This document shows, piece after piece, positions 45,061 to 54,660 of a stretch of DNA of 64,000 nt. Within the stretch, counting starts at the first letter, position 1. Every line of letters begins with the position of its first letter. The position numbers and the translations under genes were made by a program. Source of the stretch: Cyrtodaria siliqua (Eukaryota; Mollusca; Bivalvia; Adapedonta; Hiatellidae); NCBI GenBank assembly GCA_037043455.1, contig JAWPHD010001824.1:124001-188000 (forward strand), read 5' to 3'. The notes under the pieces are model-generated. The model was not told the origin of the DNA, made no database searches, and was given only the letters and a program-made list of their open reading frames with translations.

Positions 45061-47580
45061 TCATAATTAAAAAAAAAGAAATCGGTATTTAATTGTTATA
45101 CATATATATATATAATGTTCTGTTATTGCATATTAAATTGGTAATCTTATTGAAGCTCACGACATTATTAAGGATTCATAGTGGGGAAAGAAAAAATAAT
45201 AATAAAAAAAAAGAACAAAAAATAAATAAAAATAAATAAATAAATAATATAACTATATATAAACCTTATCAAATATATAAACCTATCCTGTCTTACTGGA
45301 GTAGCATCATTACACCATTTGCCACTGGTTTCATGCCAAAATGGGTATCGAAAAGTCCGTATGCTCGGGGGAGAGGGACAAAACAAGTGCAAGATAGAGT
45401 GGATCTGAAGATAATGGTTCTAATGGCACTCCAACACTTTTGACCAAGTAACATTGGTCCCGTGGCATAATTGGGAACAGTGGACATAAAATCTGCATTT
45501 AAACGGTCGCAACTCAATTTCATAGCTTTTGAGTTGTTGAGTTATAAAATATTTTATACTTTTAATCAATATCATAGTGAGCAAAGGTCCTTTTATATTG
45601 TGATTTGCTTTACCTTCACAGGGATAAATTACAGGGTCAAACATGCTTCTGTTTAGATAAATTTGTCAGGTGTTTTTCGTTTTAGCAATTTATTTCAGTA
45701 AACAGTTTTGCCGAAAATACAGTCTAAGAGCCCATGATTTATGTAAAGCCACGTGGTTTACAGCAGAATTTCGTGGAATCTCAAGAGTTTTGTGGGAAAA
45801 TATTTAATCGTGTGATGCTGATCATGGGAAGTCAACCAGGATCATAATGTGTAAGGCGAAGACGCAGACTGCGAGTGTAGTAGTAAACTGCGATCGCACA
45901 TTTGTGGCTAAATGAACAGATGTCACAACGCTAAGGGAACAGGGCTTATTTTTAACCACTTGATTATGGCTTTTAATTCAATTAAAAACTACAGCAACAA
46001 CAACAGATAACAAAAACAAAGAACATACATTATTTCTATTCACTTTAGAGAAATACGCACTTTCTACAGTGGGTGTCTGCAACTGGCCTAGAATTAAAGT
46101 GAATTGAATTGAATTTGGTTTTAAGGCGCACCAACACATAAAAGGTTATATGGCGCTTAACAGGAATGAATTAAAGTGAACCATATTCTTAATGTGTGTA
46201 AAGTGGTGCGCTTTTTGTTGTCGCGGTTATAACAAACCGGTATAAATTGTCACTTTTTACACTTGGAGTATGCAAATGCATGAATGTTGGTTAATGAATG
46301 TACTAACTTTACACCAGGGGTCTGAAAATGGCTGAAAACGGTATATACTACCCGTTATGTTATTTTACACCAAGAGTGTGAGTATGTCGATGAGCATGTA
46401 ATTAATATGTCGTCAGTCCTTATATATCTCCGCCCTAGTGTTTATTTCAAAGTATATTGACAATAGGTTCTAATACAACTGCATGTCCTTATTATTGACA
46501 ACTGGCTGCGTGTTGATTGCAGGTCTATGCTATTGTTCTTTTGTCAATTTGTGATAGATATATGTCACATATTGTTTTGCTTATTACAGATATTTTTTAC
46601 TTACTGCTTTGTCTGCTGCTGCTATAAGAGTATAATGTCCTAAATTTTTTCGTCTAGCAGTCAGCTTTACACATTTATTCTGTTTGCGTACTCTGATCTT
46701 TTCACATTTAGTGGCTGTTGTCACCATCACGATGTCGAAAGGCCAATAAACTATGTTCCTATGTCGAATAACTGGGTATTGTACATGCGGTTGCGAGACG
46801 TACCATAGAGACCTTCAGTAGTTGGTATCATATGTTAAGCTCTCCGTTTACAATTTGCTAGTATAAATGATAGCCACGAATAAACATTTAGACCTGGTTT
46901 ATGAACTAAGTTATTTGCAGACCTGACTCGTACTATGAAAGCCAAAGTGAATATATCGCATGGAACTGTATACATTTGGGCTCCTGCCGTTTTTGATCGA
47001 AGAGTTTATGGACATTTAGTTTTCTATTGTGAATGTCAAAGTAGGCCTATAACACTTATTTTGTGTTGAATTTGGAAATATATATTGAACTGCTTAATTT
47101 CTTGCCAATGAGTGTATATAGTGGCATTGCATTGTTCAGGAACAAGGAAGTAGATGATGCTTTGTTGCCTGGTACTTTGTATTTCTATTAAGGATGATAC
47201 ATAGTGGGGCCTGCCCTCACATTATTTTAACTTGGGGCTTTTAAATTAATCCTAACGAAGCAAATGTCGATGTTTTTTATGTTAAATATTGATATCTTAT
47301 AAAAGTTCATTTGTTTGTTCTTTTAAGACAATGCTGTATTGGGATGATGTACACTTATCAAAGCAAGCCTTGTTTGTGAATGGTTTACAACAAGGAATTC
47401 AATGTTTATAAGTTAAATTGAAGAAATTATACATTCAACCTTTAAGCTTGGCTGTGGCTTGGCAATCGTAAAGATACTTTTTATATTTACCCTATTTGGG
47501 TTATATTAGCTCTCCGTAGCTATTTTATCGCAACAAACTGTTGTTGAGCCTTTTTGTAACTTTTATAAATTATTTATAAA
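45061..47580. other. No gene recognised; low-complexity A/T tract
   Basis: 45185-45250 is an A-rich AAAT repeat. 46080-46170 shares TTATATGGCGCTTAACAGGA with 31643. Otherwise nothing. Confidence 0.4.
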
Positions 47581-47586
47581 TTATGA

Positions 47587-48120
47587 CCTGACACAATCGC
47601 TTCATTGGTTGAAGTATGTCTGTTAAACCTCTTTGGAGGTTTTTGTGTGTGCTTTTTGTAGCTTTTTGTACATGATATGACACAATCGCTTCATTGGTTG
47701 AAGTATGTCTGTTGTATCTCTTTGGAGGTTTTTTGGTTGATTTTTAAAGTTTTTTGATTTTGTTTATGTATATGACATAACATAATCGCTTTATTGGTTG
47801 AAGTACGTCTGTCATACCTCTTTGGAGGTTTTTATTATCTAAGCTGTGTTCCGCTTTCCCATGTTTGGCGGTGCCACGCGGCGTGTGGCATGACACAATC
47901 GCTTCATTGGTTGAAGTATGTCTGTTATACCTCTTTGAAGGTTTTTTGGTTGATTTTTTGATTTTGTATATGACATGACATAATCGCTTCATTAGTTGAA
48001 GTACGTCTGTCATACCTCTTTGGAGGTTTTTTATTATCTAAGCTGTGCTCCGCTTCCCCCATGTTTTGCGGTGCCACACGGCATGTGGCATACACATGCC
48101 GAGAGGCATGTGGCGGTATT
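47587..48120. repeat. Array of paired small hairpins followed by T-runs, five units
   Basis: Each unit has CGCTTCATTGGTTGAAGTA (5-bp stem) and, about 15 bp on, ACCTCTTTGGAGGT followed by four to six T. Units start near 47587, 47680, 47779, 47891 and 47980. A higher-order repeat of about 205 bp (47680-47890 and 47891-48090) adds TCTAAGCTGTGTTCCGCTT and GGTGCCACGCGGCGTGTGGC. Not recognised as a known RNA class. Confidence 0.75.
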
Positions 48121-48149
48121 TCGCGGACACAGCATAGTGTAGTTAAAAT

Positions 48150-48337
48150 ATTCTAAGAACTTTGTTATTTTCTATGCAAGAAGTTTTTAATTTTAAGACT
48201 TGTCTTTGTGAACATCTGTTCCCAGGGTTTACACTGTACAGTATTCTAAGAACTTTGTTATTTTCTATTAAATGTTTTTTTAATTTTAAGACTTGTCTTT
48301 GTGAACATCTGTTCCCAGGGTTTACACTTTTAAACTT
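48150..48337. repeat. Tandem duplication of 93 bp
   Basis: TTCTAAGAACTTTGTTATTT...CATCTGTTCCCAGGGTTTAC occurs at 48151 and 48244, nearly identical. Confidence 0.85.
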
Positions 48338-48688
48338 AGTTTGGACTATGAACATTGGATATACCTGAAATGTTCCAATTTGATTAACTACACATTTTAT
48401 TTTACACTACATATTGTTGAAGCCATGGACAGTTTATTCCAATAAATATAAACTAGTAACATTTTGTTTTATTTGTAACCCATCTTTAATAATTATAATA
48501 AAACAGAGTTTCAATCAACTGTACAATAATACGTTGGTTAAACAGATCGTTTGTGATAGTTAATATTGCCAGGAAGATGGCAATGGAGTAAACATTCAAT
48601 GAACATTGTTTGTTAAAAAGATATTATTTCGCAAGCCTCTGCAGGCTAGCTGTTTAACCTATTACTGCTTCAACCGTCCCAATGGACT

Positions 48689-49180
48689 TTAGGTAGGCGT
48701 CATCATAGGGTCCACAGCCTGTCCGGTCATCGTACAATTAAATAGGAAAGCATAGTGGCGAACTGTTAAAGGGTCCACTACAAAGCATGCAGTACGTTGC
48801 AAAATGATAGGGTCATAGCCTCTTTTGATAATTTTTTTAGCAAGTTTAACAAAGATAGTATAAAAGTGATCATGACCAAGAATCTTACGAAGTTTATAAA
48901 TCACATCAACATAGAAGTCAGGTTGTGATAGTCCTTGTCGCAGAAGAGTCCCTAAATTACTTTTATATTTGGAAAGAAGATCAGGGTTACGATAATAAAA
49001 GTGTGCAAAGGTTTTACGAAGTTTATGGTAACGGTAACCCTGATTGAGTAGCTTTTTAGTTATACAACGATTACGAATATTAAAGTCCTCAACTCGAGTA
49101 CAAGCTCTTGAAAAACGAATACGTTGAGACACATACACCCCATAAGAAGTTGCTCGGGGAACATCCCCATCCAAAGACAA
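48689..49180 (-). pseudogene. YLDD retroelement C-terminal fragment
   Basis: The minus strand reads LDGDVPRATSYGVYVSQ, ARVEDFNIRNRCITKKLLNQ with small changes, YRYHKLRKTFAHFYYRNPDL and KRGYDPIILQRTACFVVDPL, then NCTMTGQAVDPMM. The open frame continues past 49180 only because it runs into the complement of the next copy. Confidence 0.8.
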
Positions 49181-50110
49181 TGTTATTGCTCTTATTATAA
49201 AAACTACATTTTTGGCATGTAATAATATTAAAGCGTTTTTTACTAACGGCAGTTTAGACAATTTACTATGTGGACTTTCCAAGAAGTTTGTGAAGCACTC
49301 ATTTTCGTATTCAATTTAGATAATATTTTCGTCATGTATGGAACTAACGTTTATAGACAAATTGTTGCTATCCCTATGGCCACGAACTGTGCACCTCTTG
49401 TCGCAGATTTGTTCTTGTGTTGCTAGTTTATGTTGTCTTTCATCCGATACTCAGGCAGATGTAATAGAAGCCTTTAATGAGACCTCTCGGTATTTGGATG
49501 ACATATTGAACTTTGACAATCCTTTATGTTCTACTATGGTTGCTAACATCTGTCCTAAGGAACGTCAACTCAACACAGCTAACATTTCTGATATTGCCGC
49601 TTCGTTTCTTGATTTACATCTCTCTATTGAAAATGGAGAAATAATTAGTAAACTCTATGACAAGAGTGATGATTTTACTTTGATATTGTTAATTATCCCC
49701 ATTTAGATGGGGATGTTCCCCGAGTTACTTCTTATGGGGGTCTATGTTTCTCAACTTATTCGTTTCTCTAGAGCTTGTAGTCGTGTTGAGGACTTTAATA
49801 TTCGTAATATATGTATAACTAAAAAGCTACTCCAGCAGGGACCATAACCTTCGAAAAACCTTTGCACAATTGCATTATCGTAACCCTGATCTACTTTTAA
49901 AATATAGAAGTAATTTTAGAACACTTCTGCGACAAGAACTATCACAACCTGACTTCTATGGTGATGTGATTTCCAAAAGTAAGATCCTTGGTCATAATCA
50001 CTTTGAAATTCATATAATCTTTATTAAACTTGTTAAAAAGTTTATCAAAAGAGGTTATGACCCTATCATTTTGCAACGTACTGCATGTTACGTCATAGAC
50101 AACTATTGAT
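49181..50110 (+). pseudogene. YLDD retroelement RT core to C-terminus, head to head with previous
   Basis: Plus strand: TTFLACNNIKAFFTNGSLDN, a frame break, YRQIVAIPMATNCAPLVADL (note Ala for the motif Gly), SRYLDDILNFDNPL, NICPKERQLNTANIS, FLDLHLSIENGEII, then after breaks VYVSQLIRFSRACSRVEDFN and LRQELSQPDFYGDVI to KRGYDPIILQRTACYV. Frameshifts near 49320, 49705 and 49840. Confidence 0.8.
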
Positions 50111-50454
50111 TTTCCCATAGGCGTGCATTATATCATTTAGGGCTACCCTGATTTCCTTATATCTCGTAACCATATATGGCACCCCTTGCCACCCAAGTGC
50201 CATTTAATAAGGAACTTTCATCATAGCTTATCTTAGGAAAAGTTAGTCGTTTCTGGCTCCGAAGTGACACCCAACAGTTTCGCAGTTTTTTCCCCGCCAA
50301 ATATCAACCTGTACCTTCTTTCACTTTTCAGTCATAATGTTAAAAAAGTATAATAACTACAAACATATGTATTACATGTTTCATCTTGAAGAAAATTTAG
50401 TTATGCTTGAATTCTCAAGTTGTTTTATTTCATTCATCATATTTTATCCATATA

Positions 50455-51350
50455 AAGTCTCCCCGACTACAAATCAGTAGTGTTATTATTTACTCGTCCT
50501 TTGGGATCATCAAGCCCATTCTGTGTAGCTTTAAAGTAGAATATCGCTTAAGCCGGTGCTAGGAGGCGTGAGAGGTGTTGTATCTTATATGTGTAAGACA
50601 CCCATTGATTTTTGCATTGAGTTGTGTGTGAATTAAAATCTAAATGCCCCGACTACAAATCATCAGAAGTGTTATTATTTACTGATTCTTTGGGATAATC
50701 AAGCCCATTTCTGTGTTGCTTTAAAGTAGAATATCGCTTAAGCCGTTGCTAGGAGGCGTGATAGGTGTTGCATCTTTATAGGTGTAAAACGCCCATTGAT
50801 TTTTGCATTGAGTTGTGTGTGAATTAAAATCGAAATGCAATGTTGTCATTCATATCTAGGTCCAAATTAAAAAAGGAATAATTTACATTCTCATCACAAA
50901 TGACACATATGCCATGTATGCTGCCAAAAACTCCAATGAAAAATGGATCTCCTAAGAATGAACTTGTCTCATGAACTAATGCTCCCGTTATAAACATAAA
51001 CACTGAGATGCCAAAATATTGTATTCATACACTCATTTCCATATAAGCAAAATATATCATAATTTTAACATGACAATGCTTGAAAAATGTAAGAAATATA
51101 TCAACAATGTGATATAACCCAAAAATGGCACTTTAAATTAGTGAAAATGCCTATTTTACAAAAAGAAATGACAATTATTTACTGACCGCCATTATGCGAC
51201 TATCCCAGGCGGACACTTCCTGTGATGCAAGGGTGTGCTACACCTTATATTAACCTCTCATGAACAGACTCCATAAAACCGAGTCTGCTATTTTTCTCTC
51301 TTGTTTGTGCTTGTTACTTCCAAGAGATCACCTTTTCAGTATTTATTCAC
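50455..51350 (+). repeat. Hairpin repeat family F, interrupted by another element
   Basis: CCCCGACTACAAATCA...GTAGAATATCGCTTAAGCCG and GGAGGCGTGA occur twice (about 190 bp apart); the right part CCTCTCATGAACAGACTCCATAAAACCGAGTCTG resumes at 51255 after the insertion 50781-51244. Confidence 0.8.
50781..51244 (+). mobile_element. 464-bp non-autonomous element with TTATA target duplication
   Basis: TTATA at 50776-50780 and 51245-51249 flanks the element. Ends GGTGTAAAACGCCCATT and (complement of right end) GGTGTAGCACACCCTT form imperfect terminal inverted repeats. The inverted relative is at 26621-27046. No coding capacity. Confidence 0.75.
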
Positions 51351-51394
51351 ATTGATAAACATTAGTCTCGGATTCCCTAGGCATTTTGTTGACC

Positions 51395-52000
51395 AATCAC
51401 AGTCTGTTTTTCTTTAGTAGACACGGACCTTTAGTGGTTGACTCATTTACATTTCTCTGCTATGCTTTCCTCTTTGATTGTGCGATGACCGGACATAGTG
51501 TGGATCCTGTGATGATATCTATCTAAATCATTATAGGACGGTAGCGTTTGATGTTTGTCTTTAATCTTGTATTGTACAGTTAACGTCTGCCATGCCAATA
51601 AGTAATTACCTTCTGCTTTCTAGGCTTTTCTTATATATTATATAAACATTATCATTGATGTCTTTTACTTATATTGCCTATTAATGCTGCCTTGTTTGTT
51701 AGAGATTATACCGTGGCGAGGATATCTTTATTTACACTGTTCCGTTTATTGGGATGACAATAGGGTAAGAATGAGATTTGGTGCACAGTAGAACCTGGTT
51801 TAAAACATCAGCGCTATTTTGCCACCGACCGTTCCGAAAGGCGGTAGCCCTATTGTCAACCCTTTTGTGTTTGTGATGTCTTATCTTGCATTTTATTCAT
51901 CTTTAAATGTGTTCTGTGTTTCTGTGTGTGTTTCTGGTTGACTGTCGTCCTTAAACGCTACTTTTACTGTTCGATTTTTATATCTACTTTTAATGTTGTA
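51395..52000 (+). pseudogene. YLDD retroelement extreme C-terminus plus 3' tail (family E)
   Basis: Plus strand reads CYAFLFDCAMTGHSVDPVM then a stop, matching the C-terminus of the other copies, and runs on without a visible break through ACGGTAGCGTTTGATGTTTG to family E sequence ending CTGTTCGATTTTTATATC. This links the E repeat to the RT element as its 3' UTR. Confidence 0.6.
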
Positions 52001-52035
52001 TTACATGTCGATTGTTGTAAACAAGTTGCACTTCA

Positions 52036-52038
<3 letters not shown>

Positions 52039-52086
<48 letters not shown>
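52039..52086. repeat. (TA)24 microsatellite
   Basis: Uninterrupted TA dinucleotides. Confidence 0.98.
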
Positions 52087-52087
<1 letters not shown>

Positions 52088-52126
52088 TCGTATAAAGCCT
52101 TCGTACAGGTTATATCGATACAAGTA

Positions 52127-52346
52127 TGAGGATTATGATGATGCTGATGTTAACTTTGATGATGATGATGATGATGATGATAATGATGACAAGTATTAGG
52201 ATGTTGAAGATAATGACGATGCTGACGATGGTGATGATGATGATGATGATCATATGAGCTTTGATGTTAATGATTATGATAATACTTATAATTATGACAA
52301 TTGTTTTGATGTTGACGATGATGACGACGACGACGACGACGACGAC

Positions 52347-52400
<54 letters not shown>

Positions 52401-52530
52401 ATGATGATGATGATGAACATTTTTATGATTACGATAACGTGATGATGACGCTACAAAAGGTTTTCTGTTTTTGCTTTTCTCCTGCTGCTATGGTAATGGT
52501 GGCAATGGGGATGATGATGAAGATGACAAT
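52127..52530 (+). repeat. (GAT)n trinucleotide region
   Basis: Dense GAT/GAC repeats, the longest at 52310-52430. Poly-Asp open frames through it are trivial. Confidence 0.95.
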
Positions 52531-52834
52531 GATTATATTCTGCCTCTGGTATTGCCGTTCACATAATGTGTGACATTGTTAGATTAATATAACATTGTAT
52601 TTGATAAACATGATTCTAAGTAATATTTATATTAACACTGTCATAACGCCATTGATATATTAGAAATGTTTGTTATAAAACTGTTTAAAATTGTGCTCAA
52701 GAGTCATATATGACTTATTGCATAATATGTATGTACTTTGTAAGGTTTATTTGGGATGGCCTCGACCGAAATAGACCTATGACGAGTCTAATAAAAGTTC
52801 TTCTTCTTCTTATTCTTCTTCATAATATTAACGC

Positions 52835-53000
52835 ATACGAACTTGATAGTTAACCCATACGTATAAGACAGTAACACGTTCGTACGTGATATCTAACACG
52901 TATGTTCGTGATAACTAACACATACGTACGTGACAGTCACGCGTTCGTAAGTGATAGCTAACACGCATGTACGTGATAACTAACACATACTTACACGTTC
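52835..53000. repeat. Minisatellite with ACGTACGT cores
   Basis: About seven units of 20-25 bp alternate TAACACGTACGTACGTGATA-like variants; each contains a self-complementary CGTACG or TACGTA core. Confidence 0.75.
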
Positions 53001-53289
53001 ATTTCAAACTCTAGCGCATGTACCACAACTAATATCTCCAAACTTTTAAACATCTTGCCTCAAAGCAGTTAAAGAGCATGTGAAACAGTATTGCGAGAAA
53101 GCCTGTGAAAACTCTGGTAACCATTTACTCTGGTCAATAATAATAAAAAAAATTCTGGCGAGGTTCTTAACAAAAAACGTAATCTACCTCAAGTGTCATC
53201 ATTTTCTACGTATGACTTTCTACACTTTACACTACTTTACCGCATAACCTTATAAAATAAAGACTTATAGCTCTTATACAAAAATCTTT

Positions 53290-54660
53290 CGCCAGTGAAC
53301 AAATTACTTGTTTAGCCTGTAACAAAACTAGGCCAGTTTTTACCAACCGTGATCCCGACAGTTACACTTTATGAACTTGTCAACGAGTTTGTGAATCACT
53401 ATCATTATTATTAGACAATATTTTTGTCAGGTTTTGACATACCGTGTATAGGCAAGCCGTTGGAATTTCTATGGGTACTAACTGTGCAACCCTAGTCGCA
53501 GATTTGTTGTTATAGTGTTACAACGTGACTTTATTTTAGGCCTTTCCAGATACACATTGCGTGGTCCCGTCTTAATTCCATTAAACGGTGGAAAGCTTAT
53601 ATTAGCATGATTTTATAATGAATATTTCGATAATAAAACACGTTTAAAAACATATTTTACTGAAATAAATGAGGAAACCTGTTTAAAATTACCCATTACA
53701 TGTTTTAATTTTACAATACGCAAACTTTTTAAGCCTGAATTAAGGTTTTATTTCATACCCCAGCCAACCCCGTTTTCGCTTCTTGGAGAAAGTTAATATT
53801 CGGACCACGTAATGACAAGCTAATGTCATCGATGCTTTTAATAACACCTCATGCTATATGCATGATATACTTAATTTAGATAATCCTTCTTTTCTTCTAT
53901 GGTGCCTAACATTTATCCTCCAGAACTAAAGCTCAATAAAGCTAACGTTTCGGATTCTGTCACTCCGTTTCTTGATTTACATCTTTCTATTGAAAATAGA
54001 GTAGTAATAAATAAAATGTATGATAAGAGAGATGATTTTGATTTCGATATTGTGAATTATCTACATTTAGATGGGGATATCCCCAATACTGTTTCTTATG
54101 GCTTGTATATTTCTCAGTTAATTCGTTTTGCCAGAGCTTGTAGCCGTGTTGAGGACTTCAACCTTCGTAATCTTAACATTACTGAAAAGCTCCTCCAACA
54201 GTGTTACCGTTACCATAAGTTACGCAAGACATTTTCTAAGTGTTATTATCGTAATACTGATCTGCTCGACAAAAATAATAGCAATCTAAAACCAATTATG
54301 CGACAATGATTATCACAACCCGTCTTTTATGGAGATGTGATTTACAAACATAGGAAGATTACCCGTCGTGATAATTTTTACGAGTTATTTATTAAAGTTA
54401 TTAGAACATTTATAACCAGAGGTTACGTCCGAAGTATTCTGCGGCGCTCTACATACTTAGTTGTAGACCCTTCTACAGTTTGCAATTATGCTTTCCTCTT
54501 TGACTGTGCAACGACCTGACGGGCGGTGGACTCCATGACAACGTGTTCCTAAATCCTTCAAGGCGGGAACTGTTTGATGTATGTCCTTCACTCCGTTTTG
54601 TCTTGCCCTTAACGGCTTTCCCCTTGATGCTCTGACTTCAGACAAATCATCGAGTACATA
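53290..54660 (+). pseudogene. YLDD retroelement RT core to 3' end, split by an inserted element
   Basis: 53290-53556 carries decayed LACNKT..., IPCIGKPLEFLW/MGTNCATLVADLL remnants up to PDT. After the insertion 53557-53814 the frame resumes with ANVIDAFNNTS, NIYPPELKLNKANVS, FLDLHLSIENRVVI, YDKRDDFDFDIVNYLHLDGD, SRVEDFNLRNLNITEKLLQQ and ends DCATT. The 3' flank AACTGTTTGATGTATGTCC matches 51540. Confidence 0.8.
53557..53814 (+). mobile_element. 258-bp inverted-repeat element inserted in RT gene
   Basis: Left end TTGCGTGGTCCCG and right end CGGACCACGTAATG are inverted repeats with one mismatch over the core; ACA flanks both sides. Removing the block rejoins the RT reading at PDTQ-ANVID. The inverted relative is at 63342-63617. 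Confidence 0.8.

Noticed and set aside
47587..48032. CRISPR array
   Set aside because: Eukaryotic context, uneven spacing and conserved flanks around each unit; no spacers of constant length.
49181..49282. N-terminal extension of the minus-strand retroelement frame
   Set aside because: It is the complement of the plus-strand half and only open by chance.
52141..52442. Aspartate-rich proteins
   Set aside because: Simple (GAT)n repeat read in frame.
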